64,000 nucleotides of DNA from Fulvia fulva. Taxonomy: Eukaryota; Ascomycota; Dothideomycetes; Mycosphaerellales; Mycosphaerellaceae. Position numbers and translations under genes: made by a program. The stretch is from positions 1,364,001 through 1,428,000 of the forward strand of contig NC_063019.1 of NCBI RefSeq assembly GCF_020509005.1, given 5' to 3'. This document shows, one piece after another, positions 1 through 11,939 of the stretch. Under the pieces are notes generated by a model. The model was not told where the DNA came from. It was given only the letters and a program-made list of their open reading frames with translations, and did no database searches. The number at the start of each line of letters is the position of its first letter. Position 1 is the first letter of the stretch.

Positions 1-249
1 ATGGACTAGGTGCAGCAGCGTGAGCCGCCTGCGATGCGGCCTGCAGCTGTGCGAGCTGCGATAAGAGGACAGAGCTCAGCTCCAGGTAGGTGGGAGACGT
101 TGCTTCCTCTGTTGGCTCACGCTTGTCGTCGTCGTTCTCGTACTACTGTCTCGAAGACGGCGGTAGAGGCATCGTCTGTTGCTTCGTAGCACTGGGTACT
201 GGACATTAGTGATCCTGCAGAGGGACTACAATTCCAGGCCATCGCCAGG
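1..249. other. Upstream region of first gene
   Basis: No coding region is convincing here. It is probably the promoter and 5' leader of the phosphatase-like gene that starts at 250. Confidence 0.4.
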
Positions 250-2340
250 ATGCTCACTCCCACTCCCACATCTACCCTCCTCGCCACAATCCTCCTCCTC
301 CTCCTCCTCACACCCTCCACCCTCGCCCAATCCCCCCCTCGCTACTACACCGTCTGGTCCAGCGTAATCTTCCAACGCACCGGCGAACGCACCCCCGAAA
401 TCATCGGCGACTCCTCCCTCCCCATCACTCTCACCTCAACCGGCGCAAACCAAGCCCAGTCCGCTGGCCAGTTCTTCCGAAACCGCTACATTGGCACCGG
501 AACCACGAACACGGGCGCCTCCAATGGCACTAATGGTGCAGGCAACTCGACTGCCCGGTTGGCAGGTTTAGACGCGGATATTTATGATGAACTCCAGATG
601 TATGCAACGGCGCTGGATCAGCAGTGGAATGTGGCTACGGCGCAGGCGTGGTTTCAGGGCTTTTATCCGCCGTTTGCGCCGGGGGCTAATCGGAGTGCTG
701 GGGCGGTTATTGAGGGGGAGGAGGATGTATTGGCGGATGGGAGCTATGTGAGTATTGAGCCGTGCGGGTGAGGCGATGTGGTAATTCGATATACTGATGC
801 TTTTGGCAGGTTACGGGACCCTTGAATGGATATCAGTATCCGTATATTCATGTTACTGGCGCCCTTGATCCGAATTTCATATACACGGGAGCGAACTGGA
901 ATTGTCCGGCGTTTACGAGGCAGTCGAGAGATTGGACGCTTACACCGCAGTATAGTGTTACGGAAGAGGAGTTTGAGGGGATATATGCTGCGACAGGAAG
1001 CGCTGTTTTGAGAGGTCTGGTACCGCCAGAAGCATGGTATGTGAAATCTCCAGGGACGACAGCGCCGAACGATATGCAAGGCCATGTTCTTGCGCCCATC
1101 GACCACCACAATCTGCCCTTCGTTCGACATTTTAGTACCAAGCTCTCAAAGACAAAAGACACGAACTAACACCCTCCCCAGGGGCTACAACAACGCCTAC
1201 GCAGTCTACGACTACCTTCAATACCAAAACGCCCACAACACCACCGTCCGCGACGCCCTCTCCACCCTCCGCGACGTCCGCACAAACACCTCCTACCTAA
1301 CCCAACTCTCCTGGCTCGCATCCCAACAACAATACGCCATGCTCGGCAACCTCGCCGCCCTGAACCCCTACACCGGCGCCTCCTCCCTCCAAACCGTCAC
1401 CGGCAGCATCTCCACGCTTCCCGGCAACATGCTCGCCTCGAAAGTCCTAGCGCAGCTAGAAAACGCCATCGCAAGCGCGGGAGCGCAGTTCAAGCTGAAT
1501 GTCTTGTTCGCGGACTTTTACCCCTTGATGAGCTTCTTCGCTCTCGCGGGGCTGCCGGGGCTGAATAGTAATTTCTATGGCATTCCGGACTATGCCGCAT
1601 CTGCTGTATTCGAACTCTTTTCCTACGAGAACTCCACGAACGCGACGTATCCCGGTGCGGAAAGTCTTTACGTCCGCTTCTCGTTTAGGAACGGCACGAG
1701 TGGTGTGGAGGATGAGTTTAGGAGTTATCCCATCTTCGGCAGAGGGCCGGATGCGACGGAGATGCCGTGGGAGGAGTTTCAGACGCAGATGGAGAGGATT
1801 AGTTTTGGTGGGAATGAGGTGGTACCGGAGTGGTGTAATCAGTGCGGTTCGCCTAGTTTGTTCTGCGCAGCTTTCAATTCTGACCTGACGGCCTCGGGCT
1901 CGCGACCTTATCGAGGCTGGCGCGGTGGTTCAGATGACGATGATGGGATGGCTCCCGCTGTCGCCGGAGTGATCGGTGCTATCATTGCCTTGGCTATAGC
2001 AGGCATTATATTCGGCATGGCGATGGTTCTGGGTGGTGTGAGAGTGAGGAGAGATGGGAGTAAGAAGAGAAGTGAGCTGGGTGGCTTCAAGGGTGGGCAG
2101 AAAATGGCGAGTGATCAGGACTTGACGATTCCGAAGGGGAAAGATGGCGTGACGGTGGGCGCGAGTGTGGTGGACGCACCGATGAGTCCGAGCGGTGGGC
2201 ATGAGAGGATTGGAAGTTGGGAGATGAAGAATGCGGAGGCAGGACGTGGGTTGAGTGCTAGGCCGAGTATGGAGCAGAGGGAGAATCCATTTCATGATCC
2301 GGAGGGGTTGAGGCCGGTGCAGAGTAGGGAGGTGGTTTGA
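250..2340 (+). CDS. Membrane-anchored histidine acid phosphatase-like protein, catalytic residues missing
   Basis: Three exons (250-747, 810-1036, 1182-2340) give 627 residues; introns are 62 and 145 nt with GTGAGT and GTATGT donors, CTGAT and CTAAC branch sites, and frames that join exactly. A hydrophobic N-terminal signal peptide (about residues 1-26) leads into a histidine acid phosphatase/phosphoglycerate mutase-like domain. The usual RHGxRTP phosphate-binding motif reads QRTGERTP here, so the nucleophilic His is Thr. The later proton-donor HD dipeptide seems to be AD (VLFADFYPLM). Several N-glycosylation sequons occur. A single membrane segment at about residues 499-523 is followed by a basic cytosolic tail of about 100 residues. 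Inference: a cell-surface pseudophosphatase with a binding or sensing role. A catalytic activity is unlikely. Fold assignment is fairly sure; the HD alignment less so. Confidence 0.85.
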
Positions 2341-2888
2341 GAGACAGATGGATGCTACGACTTCATGAGGACAAACGCAGAGCAATGAGGTATAAATGAT
2401 GGAGCCAGGCTGCGAGATGCGAGGTGTACGTAGCTGCAATGATACCCTTTCAGTGTTCTCAGTTTCTCTCCGTGTGGTGCATCCAACAGCTGAAGACTTG
2501 AAGACTGGTGATCGCGACTCGGCGCTTGGGATACGGTAGCTTCCAGGCTCGATCGAGCTGGACAACAGTTCAGCAACGTGAGAGATCATGTCATTTTGGA
2601 CGCTACTAACCTATTCGCGCCTTGGAGTTCGCCTTGAACGCCTGTGTTCGTCTTTTGCGAACAGGTCCCCGACTGGGCTTGCTCGCAGGCTGCCAGAGTT
2701 GAGGTCTTTTGCGCCTCTGCGGCTGCATGTTGTCCTTGTATCCACTGTCGCAGGCGCATCGAGTACTCTTGCTTGGCGTCAGGTTCATGCAGAGCACTTC
2801 TTGCATTGCTTCAGGCCTCTTTCACCCTTCCGATGGTTCTCGTGGCCGTGATCATCTTGTTCTTGCAACTCCGTCGCCACCTCAGCAT
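2341..2888. other. Intergenic region between convergent genes
   Basis: Lies between the 3' ends of the phosphatase-like gene (plus) and the SmF gene (minus). It probably holds both 3' UTRs. The open frames seen are short and lack family resemblance. Confidence 0.4.
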
Positions 2889-3405
2889 CTAATCCTCCAT
2901 CTTGGAATCTCCATTCTCCTGCTTCTGGTTCCGCGCTGAGATCCAAAGGACGTTGTTGCATCTGTGATCACCACTAAGTCAGCACCTTCCTCATGCATTC
3001 CCTTCTCATACCCAGACCTCGCGCCTCAGTCAAGTCTCGCAGCGCCTCATTCCCACACCTCGCGCCTCATCTCTTCGCCAAATCCATGCAGGCCCCGCGC
3101 GGCTTCCCTCTTCACGCCATCCTCTTCCTCGCTCATTCCGTGCTTGCACTCACCTAATCAAAACTTGTCCCAACACTCCCATATCCTGCCCATCCTTCCA
3201 CTCGCTGCAATTGCTCAACTGAATGTTCATGTAGCTATCCACTGACACCAGACGGCCCGTGTATTCCTGTCCCCACTTGATGCGGATGATGACTTCCTTG
3301 TCGACGAGGCTTTGGAGCATGGGGCGGGGATTGAGGGGGATGAACTAGACGCGCAATGTCAGTGGCGATAGCTGAGAGGGTGAGTGGGTTGTGGCGTACG
3401 CTCAT
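2889..3405 (-). CDS. SMX3: Small nuclear ribonucleoprotein SmF
   Basis: Three minus-strand exons (3405-3400, 3344-3154, 2961-2889) give 89 residues, close to the 86 of human SmF. The first exon is only two codons (Met-Ser), then a 55-nt intron starting GTACGC; the second intron is 192 nt and starts GTGAGT. The protein begins MSFIPLNPRPML and carries the Sm1 stretch (KWGQEYTGRLVSVDSYMN) and the Sm2 signature ending IRCNNVLWI, with an acidic C-terminus. SmF is part of the heptameric Sm ring on U1, U2, U4 and U5 snRNAs and acts in nuclear pre-mRNA splicing. No single open frame covers it, so simple ORF calling misses it. Identification is very secure because the sequence matches SmF across all three exons. 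Confidence 0.92.
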
Positions 3406-3838
3406 GATTGCGGTAGTGGGTTGTGTAAGAAGGTGATGACGCTGCTTGTCGCGAATGTTTGAGATGAAATTATGCGACAGCTTCGAGGTCTCGAAAGAGT
3501 AATGTCACGTGATCAAAAACTGACGCAGCAAAGTGATGTTTTTAGCGGTCAAATGTGATGAGACGGTGAGTCAAGATACTGTTGCAGTTGCAGAGGACAA
3601 GCAGAGGATATTCGCAAGCATAATCTATTTACTCCGTTGCAAATGCCCGCGCCTTCAAGCAATCGCTAGCGTGCCATCGCAACTCCCAACCCATTTCATT
3701 CATGTGGCATTCGCCTTTCTTGCGTGCGGCCTTTGAGCCTACGCCAATACACAGCGTCGCGCTCCTTCTATACACTTAGCTAAAGCCATCGTACGGAGAG
3801 CTCTCGGTACGAACAATCGCATGGTTCTTCGAGGACTC
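3406..3838. other. Intergenic region upstream of SmF and downstream of acl2
   Basis: Expected to hold the SmF promoter and the acl2 3' UTR. No gene seen. Confidence 0.4.
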
Positions 3839-5409
3839 CTAACCCTCAAACTCCTGGATGCTGTCGTTGTACTTGCCCGGGATGAGTGCAAGTGGCACGA
3901 TCCCGGAGACGTGCATCTCTGGGCCGAAAACGTGCATGCTGAGGTCGAGCTCCTTACCGACAGCCTTGATGTTCTTGAGACCTTCCTGGTAGTTGGGGCC
4001 TGCTCGGCGGACCCAGATCTGAACCTTGTGCTCGTTGAGCAGAGATGCGACTTCACGAAGAGCGCGGATCACTCCCTTGAATGTGCTTGCGACCTGGGAC
4101 GATCTGTCAGTACTGTACGTATGGTCTGTTGCCGATTGTTTGACTTACGTTGGTGAAGTTGGCAATACCACCACCAATGAAAAGGACCTTGCCATCTGGG
4201 TGTTGCGGTGCTCGCAGCATCAGGTCGAGAACTGTTCGTGCGTAGTGGAAGGTTTGAGTCTCGGTTGGAGCACCAGAGTATTCTCCGTAGTTGGCAAGCT
4301 CGCTAGCGAAACCTGCGGAGGCAATGGCGTCCGCGTAGACGACGGAAGCACCACCACCGGCGACCAATGTCCAGACACGTCCTTGCGAGTTCAAGATCGT
4401 AAGCTTGAGCGAAGCACCAGTCTTTGCGTCCATCTCTGCAATGTATGCCTCCTCTTTGCTCATCTCGCGACCGAACGGAGCTGGGAACTCCATTGGTGGG
4501 CCAGCATCGATCTGGACGGCTCCAGTCTTGCTGCCAATAGTCGGGATGCCGAGCTGGGCTGGCGCGCGTGCAATAGCCCACTTGACACCACATTCGAACT
4601 CTGCCGTCTGGTCGATCTTGGCTGCCAGATCGAGGAAGTGAACCTCAGCGGCGGTGCCTGCGGCGTTGGGAATGCAGACAAGTGGGTTGATCTCGAGGTA
4701 GGTGAACTGGCAGTCGACGTATACAGCGTAAAGGCGGGAGATGAAGTCGATCAGTACTGGGTGCACACCCTTTGGCACTTTGCTCAAGAGACCTTGTGCG
4801 AGCTGCTCGTTGCTTGGGTACTCGGTGAGGTCGACTGGGATCAGAAGCTTCTCGGCCTTCTCGTCGACGTCGCCGACATCAACACCACCCTCGTGGTAGA
4901 ACAGAATCCAGTCACCCTGGCATCGAAGTCAGTGATCAGCTGCATGGTGCAGTGAGAAGTTTCCTTACCTCGCGGACAGAGTTGATGTTGATGTAGTACT
5001 CGGTTTCTTGAGGATGTGGAACGAATGGCTCAACGAGGAAGTTCCTCAGCGCACCCTCGACGTGCTCAACCTTCTGGATCTTGTTCGCGCGTGCGGCAAT
5101 CCACTCCTTCGCTTCTGGCCATGTTGCGTTCAGCTTGAGAAGGCCCGACTTGCCTCTTCGCTTGATCAGCTGATCTGGCTTTGCAACGAACTTTGAGCCT
5201 GCGACGAGCAGGAATGGGTATTTGGCCTCTGCTGCGTCAAGAACGCCATTGATGTCGTCACCGTCTGCGAATGTGATGGTCGCAAGTTTCGCTGGAGGGT
5301 TGTGCGTCGCTGAAGGTGGAAGTGGGGTGGGCTTGAAGACTGGTGCGCGTGTGAGGTGGTAGTTCAGGATGGCCTTGCCATCTGCCTCAAGAATGGACTT
5401 GGCAGACAT
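3839..5409 (-). CDS. acl2: ATP-citrate lyase subunit 2 (ATP-grasp, N-terminal half)
   Basis: Three minus-strand exons (5409-4969, 4916-4149, 4093-3839) encode 487 residues, the usual size; introns are 52 and 55 nt with GTAAGG/GTAAGT donors. The product matches the N-terminal half of animal ACLY: an ATP-grasp/succinyl-CoA-synthetase-beta-like part beginning [14 protein letters not shown], then the citrate-binding glycine-rich segments [13 protein letters not shown] (about residue 331) and [12 protein letters not shown] (about 396-404). With acl1 it forms the cytosolic enzyme that splits citrate with ATP and CoA into acetyl-CoA and oxaloacetate, supplying lipid synthesis and histone acetylation. 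It is transcribed away from acl1, its partner gene, with 1.59 kb between the two start codons. Confidence 0.96.
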
Positions 5410-6997
5410 GTTGTTTCGGCTCTATGGTCTGTTCTGCTGATTCTGGTAAGCAATTGCTCCTCTGTAGTCCTATATCGTGAAGGTGGCAGAATTGTGAGCT
5501 GATCGCCAAAGAGTCGGGGCAGGCGCGAGCGGTGGGAAAAAGTTTAGAACTAGCCGTGAGCTGTACAATTGGATGAAATGTGCCAAAACCCCGAAGATGG
5601 ATGAGGATCTGTTGTGCTGACCGCTCTCTTCCGCGGGCGAGAAGTGTGGTATCGTACGTCTGTCGCTCTCGTTCCTGTTGCCGTTGTTGAAGAAGCAGAA
5701 ATGTTCCGCCTGCGTCAACGGTGCTCGCGGGGATCCAACCGCTCCTCCAAAACCAGCTCCGAAGCAAAGCTAAAATAGGAACTCACCTTTCGAGGCTGGA
5801 TATTGTGCGACGCAGCTGTTTCTAGATGCGGAACGTGATGGTGTAGTCGACCGCTGCAGTGAGGAGTTGTGTGTGTATCGGGGAGGAGTTGCGAGGAAGA
5901 AGCAGAATCGCAGTTCGCAGTGTTGTTTCGGGATCCCATCGAGAGCTGTGTCTGTTCTTCGCGTCTTCTCAAGCCACAGGGACCCCTTGGACCCGCTTGA
6001 GCTACCCGCCCACGCCGCTTTCCGAGCTCAACTAAAAAGTGTTGTTGACGGCATAATGCACCACAATGATGCTTGCATCCCTACACAAGTGCGCGGATGG
6101 GTTCAACGAAGACTTATCGGATCGCATGGAGCAGGTGGACTGTCTCAGCAAGCGCAATGGCGGGTACCAGCACCAGGAAACGCATCTCACCCAATGCTGC
6201 CCCGCCTGTTACAGTATAATGAAGACTGCTGAGACAGCTGAATGCGATAACGACGCAGAATATCGTTCGGGCGTTCTTCAACTAGCACACATCCATGTAC
6301 GTGCTCGCGTGTCCCGTCGAATTGCATGAATAATAGCCGATTGCTCAATGGCACAGTCGTACGATTCCAAGAACAGCATTGATGCATGGTTTTTCGTTCC
6401 TGCTGCCCTGCTGGCACACTTCGGACATTCATGCCGTCTCGTCGTCGTGACCAGCAGTCAAGTTGTCAACGGACATGTAAGTGCATGCCAATTCGTGAGC
6501 TGTAGATCGGGAAGATGTCCCGTACAATGATGATGGAGAGCCGTCGGGAATGTCGGTCGGAGTCCTGCACGTTGGATTTATGGTTGCAGGGATTCTGACG
6601 CTGGGGCCATGTGGCTCTCCCACCGACCTGCAGCTGCTGAAGTCAACATGGGGGAGTGAAGCTGCTTTTCGCCAACCATCTTCGCATCCGCTGCTGTCCT
6701 CCTCTTCCTCCGAACACATCTCACTTTCGCACTCTCATACCAGCTGTCTGTTTCAGTGGTACGTACTGCCTCGCTGCTGTGTGCACCACCGCGCTCCTCG
6801 AGCATTGCCGCCTCAAAATTTATCCCAGCGAGAATTGTCCCGCAAAGTGGTCAGAGAAGCTCTCCACCGCATCAGCAACCACGAGACTCGCTGGTGGCAC
6901 AGAACGAAGCTCAAAGTATTCGAGCTGACCTGTCTTCTTGCAGTCCACGACAACCAGACACACCAACACGTCGGAGAAACAGCCGAATCCGACCAAC
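5410..6997. promoter_or_regulatory. Shared divergent promoter region of acl2 and acl1
   Basis: This 1.59-kb gap separates the start codons of the two ATP-citrate lyase subunit genes, transcribed in opposite directions. It must hold both 5' UTRs and both promoters. CCAAT-type pentamers are visible at 5568-5572 (as ATTGG) and 6191-6195; whether they are used is unknown. Several open frames of 60-270 codons overlap here on both strands but none resembles a protein family. Sharing the region is a simple way to keep two subunits of one enzyme in step (inference). Confidence 0.6.
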
Positions 6998-9189
6998 ATG
7001 GCTCCAGGTGCCGGGCCAAACGGCACTGCCAATGGCGTCAATGGCAGCGCTGCCGACAACCTCTCCGCGAACGACAACATCCAGAGATTCGCTGCACCAA
7101 GCAGGCCTCTCAGCCCACAGCCATCACACGCCCTGTTCCACCCAAAGACAAGATGTTTCGTTTAGTAAGTTCGGACACCGGGCATGCGTTATGCTCAGAG
7201 CAGGCAGGATATAGCACATGGCATACTGACATCAGCACAGCGGTATGCAGACCAAGGCTGTGCAGGGAATGCTTGACTTCGATTTCATCTGCAAGCGCAA
7301 AACGCCCTCCGTCGCAGGTATCATCTACACCTTCGGCGGCCAGTTCGTGAGCAAGATGTGAGCAATCGCAAGATCCCGGGCATTTTTGAGAGCACCGGAC
7401 TGACTCCAACACAGGTACTGGGGTACCTCCGAGACTCTTCTCCCAGTCTACCAATCAGTAGATTCCGCCATGGCCAAGCACAACGACGTTGACGTAGTTG
7501 TCAACTTCGCATCCTCCCGATCCGTCTACAGCTCCACCATGGAGCTCATGGAGTACCCACAGATCAAGGCTATTGCCATCATCGCAGAGGGTGTCCCAGA
7601 GAGGCGCGCACGTGAGATCCTCCATGTCGCCAAGAAGAAGGGCGTCACCATCATTGGCCCAGCCACGGTTGGTGGCATCAAGCCAGGTGCTTTCAAGATT
7701 GGTAACACTGGTGGTATGATGGACAACATTGTGGCATCCAAGCTCTACCGCAAGGGTTCCGTCGGCTACGTCTCCAAGTCTGGAGGTATGTCCAACGAGC
7801 TGAACAACATCATTGCTCAGAACACCGATGGTGTCTACGAGGGTGTTGCCATCGGCGGTGACAGATACCCGGGAACCACTTTCATCGATCACATGCTCAG
7901 ATACCAAGCCGACCCAGAGTGCAAGATTCTTGTGCTGCTCGGTGAGGTTGGTGGAGTTGAAGAGTACCGTGTGATCGAGGCTGTCAAGGCCGGCATAATC
8001 ACCAAGCCAATCGTTGCATGGGCCATCGGAACAGTCGCCAGCATGCTCAAGACTGAAGTCCAGTTCGGTCACGCTGGTTCGCTCGCCAACTCTCAGCTCG
8101 AGACTGCTGCTGTGAAGAACAAGTCTATGCGCGACGCTGGTTTCTTCGTGCCAGAGACATTCGAGGAGCTGCCAGGCATGCTCTCCCAGGTCTACCAGAA
8201 GCTTGTCAGTGTGGGTCACATCAAGCCAGCTGCAGAGCCAGCTGTTCCAAAGATCCCGATCGATTACTCCTGGGCCCAGGAGCTTGGTCTCATCCGTAAG
8301 CCAGCAGCCTTCATTTCGACCATCTCCGACGACCGTGGCCAAGAGCTTCTCTACGCCGGTCTGCCCATCTCAGATGTCTTCAGAGAGGACATTGGCATTG
8401 GTGGTGTCATGTCGCTGCTGTGGTTCCGACGAAGACTGCCCGAGCACGCCAGCAAGTTCCTGGAGATGGTCCTCATGCTTACTGCGGACCACGGTCCAGC
8501 TGTGTCTGGTGCCATGAACACCATCATTACTACCCGTGCCGGAAAGGACTTGATCTCTGCGCTGGTCGCTGGTCTCCTCACAATTGGTTCCCGTTTCGGT
8601 GGTGCTCTTGACGGTGCTGCTGAGGAGTTTACTCGCGCTTTCGACAAGGGTCTTTCGCCACGTGAATTCGTCGACACCATGAGGAAGGAGAACAAGCTCA
8701 GTAAGTGGTGATTCTCGAGAGCGTGGATTTCGCGATGCTAACAGTCTTCCAGTCCCTGGTATTGGTCACCGTGTCAAGTCGCGAAACAACCCAGATCTCC
8801 GTGTATCCCTCGTCAAGGAGTACGTCCAGGCGAGGTTCCCAAGCCACAAGCTCCTCGACTACGCGCTCGCCGTCGAAACCGTCACCACCTCCAAGAAGGA
8901 CAACCTGATCCTCAACGTCGATGGTTGCGTTGCCGTCTGCTTCGTCGATCTCCTCCGCAACTCCGGCGCATTCTCACCAGAAGAGGCGGAAGACTACCTC
9001 AAGATGGGTGTGCTCAACGGTCTCTTCGTCCTTGGTCGTTCGATTGGTCTTATTGCCCATTTCCTCGACCAGAAGAGACTGCGCACTGGTCTGTACAGAC
9101 ATCCTTGGGACGATATCACCTACCTTCTCCCAGAGTTGGGCAAGGGTGCGCCGGGTAACGAGGGCCGTGTCGAGGTCAGCGTCGGCTAG
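6998..9189 (+). CDS. acl1: ATP-citrate lyase subunit 1 (CoA-ligase and citrate synthase-like half)
   Basis: Four exons (6998-7164, 7241-7357, 7415-8700, 8753-9189) encode 668 residues, as expected for fungal ACL1. The start chosen is [10 protein letters not shown], in the good context CCAACATGGC; an in-frame ATG at 6938 would add 20 residues. Introns are 76, 57 and 52 nt. Visible landmarks are the succinyl-CoA-synthetase-alpha-like CoA-binding part, the phosphohistidine loop ([10 protein letters not shown], His about residue 314), and the citrate synthase-like domain with [13 protein letters not shown] (about 451-463) and [13 protein letters not shown]. It forms the cytosolic complex with ACL2, encoded head to head upstream. 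Confidence 0.97.
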
Positions 9190-11073
9190 ATCCAGAGAAA
9201 GAGCTGTGCATATCATGAAGACAAAACATGCTTTTCTGCGCGTACGGTGTCATGACCGCTTTGATGGAGTTCTCGATGGGCTACGCTGGGATGAGCATAG
9301 AAAGTGGCGAAATTCCTTGGGCTTTTGTAGTTTATACCAGGTCTTCGTGCCGACAGTGCCGCAATGATACATGGTAAATCGTTCAATGTTGTCAGATGAA
9401 GACAACGACTACAAAGAAGTTCGAAAATGTGTCTGTTGGGTTTGTGTTGGTCCTCGGATGGAAAGAGTGGATCCCAGTCGTCTCGCTCGGCTGGAAGGAT
9501 GAACCAGCCCTTGCTTGCACCTTCAACATGTCTATCTAATTCATCAACTCACCGGGACATTGTAAAGACAACATGCAACAATGCGACCGGATATCACTGG
9601 ACTGCCACAGGACCAACATTCTACTTCCGAAGGCAAACATCAGCTATCGCACGTTTCTGCACCTTCATCTGCAGTGAACCAGACCGCAATAACCCCGGAC
9701 GACTGACCTTCGACGGACAGACAGACATCCCCCATGTCAAGGTCCTTCGCATACGACAGAGCTGAGCGAGGCTCTTGAGTCTCAGCTTGTATATGCCAGT
9801 CACGCCCAAGGTTGTGTGCGCGCGGTGTGCACAACATGCTCGCCTCATCACCAAGCAGTTATCATGGTCCCTTACCTATGAAGACTGCATATCTCGGATC
9901 GCTCGCTCGCTCGCTTCTAGTAAGTGTCATGGAACGTTCGACAGAAGGTCCGGCTGTGTGAAGCTCTCGACCTCAACGCCTGTACCTGGACGCCAAGGGG
10001 TCTTTGTGGAACAAGAGAGTCGAGATGGTCTCAGGCAGAGGTGTTGATTTTGAATCTGCGATGGTCTGTGAAATGTGGGAATCAGTACGCATTGCGTCTG
10101 CATTGGTTCGTGTAACGGCTATGTTGTTGCGGGTTCTGGAGCAGATGCGAACGCCTTGGGTCAAGTTAGAGTTGTGCTTAAGGCCTGATCCCAGATCGAA
10201 ACCCGTACGACGGTCCGCATGCCAGAACGATGAACAAAAAACGACGCATGCTTGTCGTGCGAAGCCACATACTCGGATGTAGAGCGATGAGGCTGACGTC
10301 CAGAACACAAGACGTACATCAAGCCAAAGGCCCGTTCATTCATCAGGCTGCCCAAAAACCGATCAAGAACCGCCGAGATCCAAGATGTTCCATAACAAGA
10401 GCTCATGCTGGCCAACCTTATCCCAATAATGCCTTTCGCCAATACGACGTCCTTCACGTGGCGATCTTGAAGCATGATCTCTGCATGGAACATGTTCGTC
10501 CCCTTGCCCTGTTTCGCCTGCACGAGGCGTTCCCTTCACGATCTGACTTGGCATCAGCAACATCTTCGACTCGATGCACTTCACCCCTTTACTTACATCA
10601 CGGCCAAGACACCTGATGGTCTACTTGAAACTGCCCAGCTGCAGATTGAGGCAGTGCGAGTGAGAGGATGTATCTTCCAGTGATCGGATGAGGAGATGCC
10701 GCACCGAGTGCGAAGGTCATACTGCTTCGTACAGTCGTGAAGACGACGCCAAGGCTGCGAGTATCGATGAGCAGTGGACATCTTCACAGTCTGGCACGGT
10801 CTCAAGAGCTGTTCGTTCATGGCGTTGAGTCCTCGTGTGTGCTCAAGGCTGCAGGATGTGCGACATCGTCCAAGAGTCTTCATCCGCAGCGTCCGTAGCG
10901 GCTGCATTCTCTGGTCTCATCGACTGTAGATCAGAGGGTATAAGAGTGACCAGGTCGATCGACTGTTCCTTCCATCATGAACAACAACAAGCAACTCCAA
11001 CCCAATCTACAACCCTCAGCAACTCAGTCTCTTTGCCTCACATCACATCACCTCAGCCACACCAACCCACACC
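9190..11073. other. Long intergenic region
   Basis: 1.9 kb with many short overlapping open frames on both strands but none with recognisable protein character. A short CGCT-type tandem repeat lies near 9900-9917. The right end must contain the promoter of the small secreted protein at 11074. Confidence 0.35.
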
Positions 11074-11548
11074 ATGCAGCTCAAAAGCATCCTCGTAGGC
11101 CTCATTGGTCTGAACGCCATCAGCGCCATCGCCCTGCCAGCACCAGAGGTACACCCCCTCCACCCCTCCCCCACAACACCCTACTAACCATCCCTCCCAG
11201 GCCGCCCCAAACGCCATCGCCAATGCCGACGCAGCCCCAGCTCCAGCAGCAGTATCCGACCCCAACGCCATCCTCGACAAGCGCGCCGAGCAGGACGGCG
11301 ACAACTGGGGTCCGCAAGACCTCACTTTCGCCGATGACGATTACAACCGTCGCAACCCTAACAGAGGCTTCCCACGGAACCGTAACCGCTTCAACAACCG
11401 TTACGATTACCCCCGTCGCCGCTTCCCTAATGACAATGACCGTCGTCGACGCTTTGGAGAGGGGCCGAGGGATGCTAGGCTTAGGCCTTTTGGACCGGGC
11501 GGGAGGTATTATCAGAATGATGATCGGTTTGATGATTGGAGGTGGTAG
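11074..11548 (+). CDS. Small secreted, Kex2-type basic protein (hypothetical)
   Basis: Two exons (11074-11148, 11201-11548) joined by a 52-nt intron (GTACAC donor, CTAAC branch site, CCCAG acceptor) give 140 residues. An overlapping longer frame in another phase obscures it. Residues 1 to about 20 are a clear signal peptide (MQLKSILVGLIGLNAISAIA). An Ala/Pro-rich propeptide ends at a dibasic Kex2-like site, ILDKRAEQ (about residues 51-58). The predicted mature part of about 85 residues is rich in Arg, Asn, Asp, Phe and Tyr, has no Cys, and ends DRFDDWRW. It matches no family I know. The layout (signal, propeptide, KR, short mature peptide) fits fungal secreted peptides, including effectors and antimicrobial or signalling peptides. 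Function unknown; gene structure fairly sure. Confidence 0.75.
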
Positions 11549-11939
11549 TTGGGCTAAGAAGAGGTTGGAATGGGACAGGGGGTAGAGGGATAGAGGGAGG
11601 GAAGGCGTTGATGGGTGGGAATCTTTGGTCAGTCTTTACTGCGACAGAGAGGGTGTAGGTTAGGTAGGATATTTCGTATGAGAGTGCTTGGTGCTGAGTG
11701 TGGAGTCGTCACCCGGCGAAAACTGGCTGTCAAGCTCGAAGCCACCTCGATATGCGGTCGGTATGAGTGGAGCAAGCGTGCACCACAAGATATGTCGTGG
11801 TCATAGTGAAACGGCAAGAGGATCGAGTCTTCTCATAGTCAAAGTGGAGGAAGCAGAAGAGAGTCACGACATGGAGGGCGGAAGCAGGTTGGAGGTGCTG
11901 CCAGGGATCTTACGCTAGCGTTACGCAGGCTCAGAACCA

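Noticed and set aside
4026..4955. 309-codon plus-strand open frame
   Set aside because: Antisense to acl2 exons and introns; no family resemblance.
6550..7350. 266-codon plus-strand open frame upstream of acl1
   Set aside because: Overlaps the acl1 first exons in another frame and the 5' leader; no protein character.
7455..8342. 295-codon minus-strand open frame
   Set aside because: Exact antisense shadow of the acl1 coding exon; composition is that of a reversed conserved gene.
9901..9917. CGCT repeat considered as a regulatory element
   Set aside because: Short simple repeat with no evidence of function.
10977..11585. 202-codon plus-strand open frame rich in Thr and Pro
   Set aside because: Out-of-phase shadow of the spliced secreted-protein gene at 11074-11548, whose frame has a signal peptide and clean splice sites.
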